A DNA stretch of 44,662 nt, taken from contig CALCKX010000032.1 of assembly GCA_937966115.1 (NCBI GenBank), positions 1-44,662 on the forward strand, in the 5' to 3' direction. The stretch's first letter is position 1, and every line of letters starts with the position of its first letter. Source of the stretch: an uncultured Chloracidobacterium sp. (GTDB taxonomy: Bacteria; Acidobacteriota; Blastocatellia; Chloracidobacteriales; Chloracidobacteriaceae). Both the position numbers and the translations under genes were made by a program. Below, piece by piece: positions 1 through 7,942 of this stretch. A model generated the notes under the pieces. The model ran no database searches, was not told the origin of the DNA, and saw only the letters and a program-made list of their open reading frames with translations.

Positions 1-120
1 GACCAGCAGCAAGCCGAGAGCGCCCAGCGTCACCGCCCAGACCGTCCGCCGCCCGCCCGCCGGCGGCCCAGGCGACGACTCGGCAGCCGGAACGGTTTCC
101 GGCATGGCTTCCGTTGTCAT
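1..120 (-). CDS. N-terminal fragment of an unknown membrane protein
   Basis: Only the first 40 codons lie in the window; the gene runs off the left edge. Translation from the ATG at 118-120 gives an N-terminal segment rich in Pro, Ala and Gly (about 23 residues), then two Arg, then a hydrophobic stretch (VWAVTLGALGLLLV) that looks like the start of a transmembrane helix. An AGGAG Shine-Dalgarno sits 7 bases before the ATG, which supports the start. The family cannot be named from so little. A cytoplasmic N-terminus with a single or first TM helix is the most that can be said. Confidence 0.6.
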   Translation of the reverse strand, partial: MTTEAMPETVPAAESSPGPPAGGRRTVWAVTLGALGLLLV

Positions 121-205
121 AACGATACTCCTGACCAAAGCGTTGTTGACACACAGCGGCCGCGCGCGCGCAAGGGCGCAGCGCGGCTCGCGCAACAGCG
201 ATGGG

Positions 206-631
206 TCAGGCGAGTCGCGGTGGACGGAAGACGCCGCCCGAGCATAGATGGGCGTACCCATTGGCGCGGGCGGGCGCTCGCGCGACAACTGGCAACGCGC
301 AGCGGCGCGGCGGCGGCGGCGCAATTGTCGGGGCGTCAAGCAGCGATTGAGTATTCCAGAAGCAGGTGTGTCCAAGCAGCGCCGACTTTGCGGCTTCAAG
401 GGCGGCGGGCGCGGCCGTCAGGCTGGGCGTCGCATCCGAGTTGACCGACGGCGACGCGACCACGGGCGGCACGGCGCAGCCGAAAAGCTCGGCGGCGGCA
501 TACTGCGGCTGGAACACGTGGATGACGCACAGGTCGAAGAACAGCCAAGCAAGGAAAAGGCAGCCGAAGAGCCGCTGCCATTTTGGCGCGCGCGGATTGC
601 GTTGGTTGAGCCTGAGAATGGGCGAGCGCAT
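206..631 (-). CDS. Small hypothetical single-pass membrane protein
   Basis: An open frame of 141 codons from the ATG at 631, chosen because AAGGA lies 8 bases upstream; a longer in-frame start at 775 has no such support and would add a low-complexity Arg-rich segment. The predicted protein has a basic N-terminus (about 20 residues), one strongly hydrophobic segment (residues about 21-38, GCLFLAWLFFDLCVIHVF) and then an Ala/Pro/Val-rich tail with four Cys, probably periplasmic. I recognise no family. It lies upstream of, and in the same orientation as, the truncated membrane gene at the left edge, so the two could be co-transcribed. The tail is compositionally plain, so the true end of the functional region is uncertain. 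Confidence 0.5.
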   Translation of the reverse strand: MRSPILRLNQRNPRAPKWQRLFGCLFLAWLFFDLCVIHVFQPQYAAAELFGCAVPPVVASPSVNSDATPSLTAAPAALEAAKSALLGHTCFWNTQSLLDAPTIAPPPPRRCALPVVARAPARANGYAHLCSGGVFRPPRLA

Positions 632-864
632 GGGCGGTATCCTTACCCCGTCGCCAAACATACTACGCGCCGGGGCGCCGGTCAAGCGGCGCTTCGCCGC
701 TAGAATTCGGGCGCCGTGACGCCGCGGCTTCAGGGCGCGGCTTGAGGGCGCGGGCAGGCGCCTTCCGGAATCCATCGCCGGCAGGTTGCATCAGGGCGCG
801 CATTTCCTGACAATCGCTCCCAGCCCGAGCCAAAGCCTGTGCCCGCTCCAGCCATTCGCTGCCA

Positions 865-2715
865 ATGAAAGCCCTCAAGCCTTTTCGTGAACTCCTCGCC
901 GGCGGCGGCATCCATGTCTTCGACGGCGCGATGGGAACGCTGCTCTACGCCAAGGGCATTTACGTCAACCGGTGCTACGACGAGATTTCGCTCTCCAATC
1001 CGGCGCTCGTGCAGGAAGTGCACCGCGAGTATGTCAAGGCTGGCGCGGAGATCGTTCAAACCAACACCTTTGGCGCGAACCGGCCGAAGCTCGAAGCGCA
1101 CGGCTTTCAAGACCGCGTCCAGGAAATCAACTACAAGGCGGCCAAGCTGGCGCGGGAGGCGGTAGGGCCGCAGGTGTACGTCGCCGGCTCCATCGGGCCG
1201 CTCGGCATTCGCATCGAGCCGTGGGGGCCGACTTCGTTCGACGAGGCCAAAGCCTTTTTCCGCGAGCAAGCCGAAGCCCTGCTGGACGGCGGCGTCGATC
1301 TCATCGCGCTGGAAACCTTCACTGACCTGACCGAGATTCGGCAGGCGCTCGCCGCCGTCCGGGAGCTCGCGCCGGATCTGCCCGTGGTGGCGCAGATGAC
1401 CGTCGGCGAGGACGGCATGACCGGCTACGGAACAGCCCCGGAAACCTTCACCAAGCGACTGGATGAATGGGGCGCGGACGCCATCGGCCTCAACTGTAGC
1501 GTCGGACCCAAGCCGATGCTCGAAGCCATCGAGCGCATGGCGGCGCTGACCGAAAGGCCCCTTTCCGCCCAACCCAACGCCGGGATGCCGCAGGACCTCC
1601 ACGGGCGCAAGATTTATCTGTGCTCGCCGGAATACATGGCGAAATACGCGCGGCGGCTCATCCAAGCGGGCGTGCGGCTGATTGGCGGCTGCTGCGGGAC
1701 GACGCCCGAGCACATCAAGACCCTGACGGCAGCCGTCCGGGCGCTGTCGCCGGCCAAGCGCGTCGAGCCGGTCATCCACCTCGCGGACGACAAGCTGCCG
1801 AATGTGCGCGTCATGCCGCCCGAGGAAAAGTCCCGCTTCGCGCGCAAGGTTGCGCGGGGCGAGTTTGTCACCAGCGTCGAGATCGTCCCGCCGCGCGGCT
1901 GCGATCCGACCAAGATGCTGGAGGGCGTTCGGTTGCTCAAGGAAGCTGGCGTGGACGCCGTCAACGTCCCCGACGGCCCGCGCGCGCAGTCGCGCATGGG
2001 CGCGATCGCGACTTCCCTCATCATCGAGCAACAGGTCGGGATTGAAACCGTGACGCACTACTGCTGCCGCGACCGCAACCTGCTGGGGATGACTTCCGAC
2101 CTGCTGGGCGCGGCTGGGCTGGGGCTGCGCAACATCCTTATCATCACCGGCGACCCGCCCAAGATGGGTCCCTACCCGGATGCCACGGCCGTCTTTGACA
2201 TTGACTCGATTGGTCTGACCAACATGGTCAAGCGGCTCAACCTGGGGCTTGACTTGGGCGGGAACGCCATCGGGCAGCCGACCTCGTATTTCATCGGCGT
2301 CGGCGTCAACCCCTGCGCGGTGGATTTGGACTACGAGCTGCGACGCTTCGAGTACAAAGTGGAAGCGGGCGCGGAGTTCGCCATTACGCAGCCGATTTTC
2401 GACATCGCGATGCTGCGCGCCTTTCTCAAGCGCATCGCCCACTGCCGGATTCCCATCATCGCCGGGATATGGCCGCTGACGAGCTACCGGAACGCGGAAT
2501 TTTTGAGCAATGAAGTGCCGGGCGTGGCGGTGTCGCCGGAGATTCTCGAGCGCATGCGGCGCGCCAACGCCTCGCCGGAGGACGGACAGCGGGAAGGCCT
2601 GGCGATTGCCCGCGAAATGCTGGCCGAAGCGCGCGATCTCGTGCAAGGCGTGCAGGTGAGCGCCCCCTTTGGGCGCGTGGCCTACGCGCTGGAAGTTTTC
2701 GAGGCGTTACGGTAG
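865..2715 (+). CDS. Bifunctional homocysteine S-methyltransferase / 5,10-methylenetetrahydrofolate reductase
   Basis: A 616-residue cytoplasmic protein with two catalytic domains. Residues about 5-295 are a Zn-dependent homocysteine S-methyltransferase domain: DGAMGT near the N-terminus, Cys211 in LNCS and the Cys276-Cys277 pair in GGCCGTTPEH, which together are the zinc/thiolate ligands in this family. Residues about 320-610 are a MetF-type MTHFR domain with the opening SVEIVPPRG and the flavin/folate-site segment LIITGDPP. The domain order and length match the YitJ type of Bacillus (about 612 aa). It lacks the cobalamin-binding and activation domains of MetH, so it would transfer a methyl group to homocysteine and produce or consume methyl-THF; the exact methyl donor cannot be read from sequence. 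No SAM or cobalamin riboswitch was recognisable in the 230-base leader. Confidence 0.93.
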   Translation: MKALKPFRELLAGGGIHVFDGAMGTLLYAKGIYVNRCYDEISLSNPALVQEVHREYVKAGAEIVQTNTFGANRPKLEAHGFQDRVQEINYKAAKLAREAVGPQVYVAGSIGPLGIRIEPWGPTSFDEAKAFFREQAEALLDGGVDLIALETFTDLTEIRQALAAVRELAPDLPVVAQMTVGEDGMTGYGTAPETFTKRLDEWGADAIGLNCSVGPKPMLEAIERMAALTERPLSAQPNAGMPQDLHGRKIYLCSPEYMAKYARRLIQAGVRLIGGCCGTTPEHIKTLTAAVRALSPAKRVEPVIHLADDKLPNVRVMPPEEKSRFARKVARGEFVTSVEIVPPRGCDPTKMLEGVRLLKEAGVDAVNVPDGPRAQSRMGAIATSLIIEQQVGIETVTHYCCRDRNLLGMTSDLLGAAGLGLRNILIITGDPPKMGPYPDATAVFDIDSIGLTNMVKRLNLGLDLGGNAIGQPTSYFIGVGVNPCAVDLDYELRRFEYKVEAGAEFAITQPIFDIAMLRAFLKRIAHCRIPIIAGIWPLTSYRNAEFLSNEVPGVAVSPEILERMRRANASPEDGQREGLAIAREMLAEARDLVQGVQVSAPFGRVAYALEVFEALR

Positions 2716-2799
2716 CCTTCGCCCTGGTCCAGCCCGCATCTCGACAGCGCGCCACTGCCGCCGGCGCCCATATCCACCGTCGCTAGGAAGGGCATTTGC

Positions 2800-4971
2800 A
2801 TGATAAGCGTCCAAGCTCGCGCCATTCCAGCCTGGGCGCAGCGAAGGTCGCCAATGACGCTCGGCGCGGCGACTTTCGCCATCCTGGCCCTGGAGCTAGC
2901 GCTCATTCGCTGGACTGGCGCGCAGGTGCGCGTTTTCGCCTATTTTTCCAACCTGGTGCTCATCGCCGTCTTTCTCGGGATGGGCTTGGGCGTGGCGCTG
3001 GGACGCAAGCATCCGGCGCTTTTCAAGTGGACGTTCCCGACGCTTTTCGCGCTGGCGGCGCTGCTGGCTTTCTCCGACCGCATCGGGCTGATGAACCTAG
3101 GGTTTCCCGACCCATCCATTAGCCTGTGGGGCGGGGATGTCAGCAATCAGGGCATCCTTCAATTTCTTTTGGCGGTCGGCATCGTCCTCGGCTTGTTCTG
3201 GCTCATTGCCGCGGTTTTCCTGTTCGCGGCGATTCCGGTCGGCTGGTGGTTTGAGATGCTGCCGCCGTTGCGGGCCTATGCGGTTGATCTGCTCGGCTCC
3301 CTGTTGGGCGTTTTGGCGATGACAGCGATTGCGGCGCTTTACTTGCCGCCGCTGGCTTGGCTGGCCGCCGGCGTCATCCCGCTGATGCTCATCAACCGCG
3401 GGTGGTGGGCCGGGTTTGGCGCAGCCGCGATCGCGCTGGCCGGATGGTCGCAGCAGGGCGCGCTGTTTTCTCCCTACAACCGGATTGACATTGCGGACGT
3501 TGGCCAGCCGGAACTGCCCCCGCAAGTCGGGCTGCCGCCTGAGTATCGCTTGAGCGTCAACCGCGATTTTCACCAATACCTGCTCAACCTCTCCGACCGG
3601 GCAGTCGCCGAGGCGACCGACGAGTCGGCGCGCCCGCTGGCGCAGGCCGCTTACAACCTGCCCTTTCAGGTGGCGGCGAAATCCGCGGGCGCGCTGGTGC
3701 TCGGCGCCGGCACCGGCAATGACGTAGCCGCGGCCCTGCGCCTGGGCTTCAATCACGTCACCTGCGTCGAGATTGACCCGGTCATTCTACGCCTGGGGCG
3801 CGACTTGCATCCCGAGCAGCCCTACGCCGACCCGCGCACGCGACTGATCAACAACGACGCCCGCGCCTACTTTGAGCAAAACACCGCCGATCAGTATGAC
3901 GTGGTCTGCTATGGACTCGTGGACTCGCACGCCATGTTTTCAGCCATGTCAACCCTGCGCCTTGACAACTACCTCTACACCGTCGAGGGCATTCGTTCCG
4001 GCTGGCGGCATGTCGCGCCGGGCGGGTTGCTGTCCGTGTCGTTTTCGGTAGCGGCCGGCGCTTGGATGGTCGAGCGCCTCAACAACGTCATCACGGAGGC
4101 GACCGGCCGCGCGCCGGTGATTGTCGGACACAGCTACAACCACGGCGTGACCTTTCTGGTCGGAGAAAACCTCACCTTGGAGACGGTGAAGTCGCGAATG
4201 GCGTTCCCCGTTGCCGTTCCAATCGGCATGCTTGATCCCAAGCCGGCGGTTCGGACGCCAACGGATGACTGGCCGTTTCTTTATCTGCGTCCGGGCGTCA
4301 TTCCCTATGCCTACCTGGTCGTGATTGGGCTGCTGCTGATCACGGCGGCGTATGGCGTCCAGCGCGTCTTCGGCAAGGACCTGCTGACCGCTCGGCGCTT
4401 CGACCTGCCGCTGTTTCTGATGGGCGCGGCGTTTCTGCTGCTCGAAACCCGCATGGTGACGGAGCTCAGCCTGCTCTTTGGCTCCACGTGGGTCGTCAAC
4501 GCCTCGGTGTTCACGGGCGTGCTGGCGATGGCGCTTTCCGCGAACGCTTTCGTGATGATGCGCCCGAGCGCCGACCTCCGCCCGTGGTTCGCGCCGCTGG
4601 CGCTTTCGTTGCTCGCCATCTGGTGGCTGGGCGCCGGAGCGCTCAACCAGCTTCCGCTGCTGGCGCGTGGGATCCTCGGCGGGACGCTCTTCGCGCTGCC
4701 GGTCTTTTTCGCTGGCGTCATCCTATCCAACCTGCTTCGGCGGGCGAGCCATGTCTCATCCGCGCTCGGCTCGAATATCCTTGGGTCGGTAGTCGGCGGC
4801 TGCCTTGAATATCTCTCGATGCATGCCGGGTTGCGCAAAATGACGCTGCTGGCGCTGGCGCTTTACTTGGCGGCCTACCTTGTCATCGCGCGGCGAAAGC
4901 AAGAGCTGCCAGTCGCCGTTGATGATAGCGCGCCGAACTTGCTGCCAAGCGCCGCGACGCCGGAGAGCTAG
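2800..4971 (+). CDS. Polytopic membrane protein with spermidine-synthase-like domain
   Basis: A 723-residue protein: about seven hydrophobic segments in the first 225 residues, a soluble Rossmann-type aminopropyl/methyltransferase-like domain (about 225-470) and about seven further hydrophobic segments in 495-705. The nucleotide-binding loop is G302-A-G-T-G-N, followed by the acidic residue in VEIDP (E324) and NNDAR (D353), the usual spermidine synthase-fold positions for binding (decarboxylated) SAM. The polyamine-site acidic residues of true SpeE are not evident, so substrate is unknown. The start is supported by AGGAAGGG 7 bases upstream. It follows the methionine/folate enzyme by 84 bases on the same strand, which makes a link to SAM metabolism possible but unproven. 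A palindrome typical of an intrinsic terminator follows. Confidence 0.82.
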   Translation: MISVQARAIPAWAQRRSPMTLGAATFAILALELALIRWTGAQVRVFAYFSNLVLIAVFLGMGLGVALGRKHPALFKWTFPTLFALAALLAFSDRIGLMNLGFPDPSISLWGGDVSNQGILQFLLAVGIVLGLFWLIAAVFLFAAIPVGWWFEMLPPLRAYAVDLLGSLLGVLAMTAIAALYLPPLAWLAAGVIPLMLINRGWWAGFGAAAIALAGWSQQGALFSPYNRIDIADVGQPELPPQVGLPPEYRLSVNRDFHQYLLNLSDRAVAEATDESARPLAQAAYNLPFQVAAKSAGALVLGAGTGNDVAAALRLGFNHVTCVEIDPVILRLGRDLHPEQPYADPRTRLINNDARAYFEQNTADQYDVVCYGLVDSHAMFSAMSTLRLDNYLYTVEGIRSGWRHVAPGGLLSVSFSVAAGAWMVERLNNVITEATGRAPVIVGHSYNHGVTFLVGENLTLETVKSRMAFPVAVPIGMLDPKPAVRTPTDDWPFLYLRPGVIPYAYLVVIGLLLITAAYGVQRVFGKDLLTARRFDLPLFLMGAAFLLLETRMVTELSLLFGSTWVVNASVFTGVLAMALSANAFVMMRPSADLRPWFAPLALSLLAIWWLGAGALNQLPLLARGILGGTLFALPVFFAGVILSNLLRRASHVSSALGSNILGSVVGGCLEYLSMHAGLRKMTLLALALYLAAYLVIARRKQELPVAVDDSAPNLLPSAATPES

Positions 4972-5277
4972 GCGCGGCCATCGAACGTCATCGGGCTCAA
5001 CGGCGAAAAGCCGGCTTTTCCAAGGCTCGCGCCAGCCCCAGCCGAGCGACCTGGCAGGGCGGCCAGGCAGCCCGGTCCGGGCTGGCGCGCCCTGCGTTAT
5101 CCTCAGGGCCCGACGCTGACGCGACGCCCGTCAGCTTGCCTTGTCAGCTTGCTTTCGGCTCGCCGCGCGGCGGACGCCAGCCCTTAGGCCCGAAAAGGGT
5201 CAAAGCCTCCTCGCCGCCCGCGAGCGGGACGGCAAGGCCAAGGACCTCGAAACCAGACTGCGGAGAATCGCCTTCCA
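4972..5277. other. 306-base gene-free region with several inverted repeats
   Basis: No credible gene. Besides the palindrome at 5005-5020, it holds a long-range inverted repeat with 11-base arms (5028-5038 and 5089-5099, core GCGCCAGCCC/GGGCTGGCGC) whose loop contains a smaller CTGGC/GCCAG stem (5051-5055, 5062-5066). The remainder up to the esterase start is plain GC-rich sequence; a GGAG element lies about 13 bases before the ATG. I do not recognise a riboswitch. Confidence 0.5.
5005..5020 (+). terminator. Candidate terminator palindrome after the spermidine-synthase-like gene
   Basis: A perfect 16-base palindrome, GAAAAGCCGGCTTTTC, 34 bases past the stop codon. In RNA it would form a short GC stem flanked by A and U runs, so it resembles an intrinsic terminator with a four-base U run, although the stem is short. 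Confidence 0.45.
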
Positions 5278-7053
5278 ATGTTATTGCGCCAAAGCTTTCT
5301 CGCCATTGCTTGCGCCCTGTCGCTGTGGGGCGGCGTTGCCGTTTTCGGCATTCCGCAAAAAACGTCGCCGCGCGCGGCAAAAATCGCGCCAAAGATTCAG
5401 GTAACGTTTCCCAAGGCGCGCTTCAGCGCGCCCTGCGATGGGCGGCTGCTTTTTCTCGTCTCGAAAGACCCCAGCGCCGAGCCGCGCTTTCAAATCAGCG
5501 AGGACCTCGACACGCAGCAGGTCTTCGGGATGGATGTCAACGACGCGCAGCCCGGACAGGTCGTGACCTTCGACCCGCAGGCCGACGGCTACCCGCTGAC
5601 GCGCTTGGCCGATTTGCCGCCTGGCAACTACCGCGTGCAGGCTCTGTTTCATCGCTATGAGACATTCCGACGCAGCGACGGCCACGTGGTCAAGCTGCCG
5701 ATGGATCGGGGCGAGGGACAGCAGTGGAACCGGGCGCCTGGCAACGCCTATAGTCAGCCACGGGAAGTCGCGCTCGATCCGCGCCGGAGCGAAACGCTTC
5801 AGTTGTCGCTCGACCAGGAAATCCCGCCTATTCCGCCCCCCAGAGACACGAAATACATCCGGCATTTCAAAATCCGCAGCGAGCGGCTATCACGGTTCTG
5901 GGGCCGCCCCATGGAGCTGGGCGTTTGCGCGCTGCTGCCGGAGGGCTTTGATGAAAACCCCAACCTGCGCTATCCGCTCTGCGTCTTTCACGGGCATTTC
6001 CCCTACACCTTCGACGGCTTTCGCGAAACGCCCCCTGACCCTGATCTCGCGCCCGATTACAGCAAGCGCTTCAAGCTGGAGGGCTACAATCGCATTCAGC
6101 AGCAGGCGGCCTACGATTTTTACAAAAGGTGGACCAGCCCGGATTTCCCGCGCCTGGTCATCATCGAGATTCAGCACGCCAACCCCTATTATGACGATTC
6201 CTACGCGGTCAACTCGGCCAATCTGGGCCCCTATGGCGACGCCATCATGCGCGAGCTTATCCCCGAGGTCGAAAAGCGCTTTCGCTGCATCGGGCAGGGA
6301 TGGGCGCGGTTCACGTATGGCGGCTCGACGGGCGGCTGGGAGGCGCTGGCGGCGCAAATCTTCTACCCCGATGACTTCAATGGCTGCTTCGCGGCTTGTC
6401 CCGACCCGATTGACTTTCGCGCCTACGCGTCGGTCAACCTTTATGACGACGCCAACGCCTACTGGCTCGACGGGCCGTGGAAGAGAGTTCCGCGCCCGGG
6501 CAAGCGGGATTACCTCGGACATCTTCAGTCCACCGTTCAGCAGATGAACCAACTGGAGCTGGCGCTTGGCTCGCGCTCGCGCTCTGGCGGGCAATGGGAC
6601 ATCTGGCAGGCGGTCTATTCGCCCGTTGGGCCGGACGGCTACCCGAAGCCGATTTGGGACAAGCGAACGGGCGCGATTGACAAGTCGGTTGCCGCCTACT
6701 GGCGCGAGCATTACGACTTGGGCGACATCCTGCGCCGCAACTGGAAGACCCTCGGACCGAAGCTCCGCGGGAAAATCCACATCTACTGCGGCGACATGGA
6801 CAACTACTACCTCAACAACGCGGTATATCTGGTCGAGGATTTTCTCAAGGCGACTGCCGATCCGCCGTATCAAGGCGAAATCCTTTACGGGGACCGGGCG
6901 GAACACTGCTGGAACGGCGATCCGACGCGCCCCAATGCGCTATCGCGGCTGCGTTATAACGAGATGTACGTCCCCAAAATCCTCGCCCGCCTCGCGGCCA
7001 CCGCCCCGCCTGGCTGGGCGATGCGCGACGGCGGGTGGCAGTTTCAGCGATAG
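5278..7053 (+). CDS. Secreted esterase-like alpha/beta hydrolase
   Basis: A 591-residue protein with a Sec-type signal peptide (residues about 1-24, LLRQSFLAIACALSLWGGVA). Residues about 35-185 form an N-terminal beta-rich region with no clear name. From about 205 on there is a putative-esterase (esterase D/enterochelin-esterase type) alpha/beta hydrolase domain. The nucleophile elbow is Y-G-G-S350-T-G-G; candidate acid residues are D506 or D508 in CGDMDN and the candidate histidine is H543 in AEHCW. Large size and the N-terminal extra domain are notable. Substrate is unknown; a periplasmic or extracellular location is inferred from the signal peptide. It stands alone between two hairpin-bearing gaps, so it is probably monocistronic. 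Confidence 0.75.
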   Translation: MLLRQSFLAIACALSLWGGVAVFGIPQKTSPRAAKIAPKIQVTFPKARFSAPCDGRLLFLVSKDPSAEPRFQISEDLDTQQVFGMDVNDAQPGQVVTFDPQADGYPLTRLADLPPGNYRVQALFHRYETFRRSDGHVVKLPMDRGEGQQWNRAPGNAYSQPREVALDPRRSETLQLSLDQEIPPIPPPRDTKYIRHFKIRSERLSRFWGRPMELGVCALLPEGFDENPNLRYPLCVFHGHFPYTFDGFRETPPDPDLAPDYSKRFKLEGYNRIQQQAAYDFYKRWTSPDFPRLVIIEIQHANPYYDDSYAVNSANLGPYGDAIMRELIPEVEKRFRCIGQGWARFTYGGSTGGWEALAAQIFYPDDFNGCFAACPDPIDFRAYASVNLYDDANAYWLDGPWKRVPRPGKRDYLGHLQSTVQQMNQLELALGSRSRSGGQWDIWQAVYSPVGPDGYPKPIWDKRTGAIDKSVAAYWREHYDLGDILRRNWKTLGPKLRGKIHIYCGDMDNYYLNNAVYLVEDFLKATADPPYQGEILYGDRAEHCWNGDPTRPNALSRLRYNEMYVPKILARLAATAPPGWAMRDGGWQFQR

Positions 7054-7102
7054 GGCGGCAGTTGCAGCCTTGGCGGAGACGCGCCGAAGCGGTCGCCCAG
7101 CG

Positions 7103-7135
7103 AAAGCGCGCGCCCAAGCGGGCAGGGCGCGCGCT
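7103..7135. terminator. Bidirectional terminator hairpin between convergent genes
   Basis: Perfect 12-base arms AAGCGCGCGCCC (7103-7114) and GGGCGCGCGCTT (7124-7135) around a 9-base loop, located between the 3' ends of the esterase (+) and the DJ-1/PfpI gene (-). There is no long U run on either side, so it may act as a stability or Rho-assisted element. Confidence 0.6.
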
Positions 7136-7169
7136 TCCCGCGCGACGCCGTTGGCCGCTTGGGCGGCGC

Positions 7170-7832
7170 CTATGCCGGATAGGCTCGCCGCAGAAACGCC
7201 CGCGCCCGATCCACGACGCGCGGGTCGGCGGTTTCCGGCGTTCCGGCCTTGAAAGGCGGTTCTGGCGCGTACTCGACAAAGAGCTGCATCAGCTCGGCCG
7301 TCGCTTGGTCGCATTCGAGGGCGGCAAGCGCGAGCGCCGCGTCAATGCCCGCCGAGACGCCTGCGGCCGTGATGATTTTGCCCTGCCGCGTCACCCGCGC
7401 CCGACTGGGCGCGACGCCGAACTGAAGTAACGTCTCGCGCGCCGACCAGTGCGTAGCCGCCGCGCCGCCGGCGAGAATGCCGGCCGCGGCCAGGATGAGC
7501 GACCCGGTACAGACGCTGAGCGTCCAGCGGGTCGTGGCGTGAATGCGGCGCAGCCAGTCGAGCGCCGCCGGATTCTTCATCTGCGCGGGCGCGTTGCCGC
7601 CTGGCACGATCAGAATGTCGGCCTGCGCGACCTCAGCGCAGGCCAGGTCGGCGTGCAGCCGCAGAAAGCCGGAATCCGCCGCGATTGGGCCGCGCGCTTC
7701 AGCGACGAACTGCGCGACCGCACCCGGCAGCCCGCGCAAAATCTCATAGGGGCCAATGGCGTCGAGCGCTGTCAGGCCCGGGTAGATATACACCGCGATG
7801 ACGCGCGATGGCGCCGCTTCAGCGTTGGACAT
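7170..7832 (-). CDS. DJ-1/PfpI-family protein (GATase1-like)
   Basis: A 220-residue protein of the DJ-1/PfpI superfamily, close in style to isocyanide-hydratase/GlxA N-terminal domains but without a DNA-binding AraC domain. Visible landmarks are the opening VIAVYIYPGLTALDAIGPYE, ILIVPGGNAP and the nucleophile elbow with Cys108 in LSVCTGSLILAAAG, followed by ATHW and GVSAGIDAAL. I place the start at the ATG at 7832, because the family begins a few residues before VIAVYIYPG; an upstream ATG at 7895 would add 21 residues with no family resemblance. Likely a cytoplasmic hydrolase, hydratase or stress protein. It is divergent from the amino acid permease, with about 110 bases between start codons. 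Confidence 0.82.
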   Translation of the reverse strand: MSNAEAAPSRVIAVYIYPGLTALDAIGPYEILRGLPGAVAQFVAEARGPIAADSGFLRLHADLACAEVAQADILIVPGGNAPAQMKNPAALDWLRRIHATTRWTLSVCTGSLILAAAGILAGGAAATHWSARETLLQFGVAPSRARVTRQGKIITAAGVSAGIDAALALAALECDQATAELMQLFVEYAPEPPFKAGTPETADPRVVDRARAFLRRAYPA

Positions 7833-7942
7833 GGCGCGGTTCCCGCCTCGTTTGGAAATCGCAGCCCGGTTTGACAGGGGTTGCCGCTCAACCATAGCAT
7901 CAGGCGGCTTCTCAAAACATTTTCAAAACGCCTTTCTAGAGC

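Noticed and set aside
632-864. Possible SAM, SAH or cobalamin riboswitch ahead of the methionine/folate gene
   Set aside because: None of the conserved core elements I know for these riboswitches is present; only a small hairpin (685-701, AGCGGCG/CGCCGCT) is visible.
730-2646. Long open frame (638 codons) antisense to the homocysteine methyltransferase/MTHFR gene
   Set aside because: It mirrors a clearly conserved enzyme on the other strand; the translation is low-complexity Arg/His/Asp-rich, as expected for a GC-rich shadow frame.
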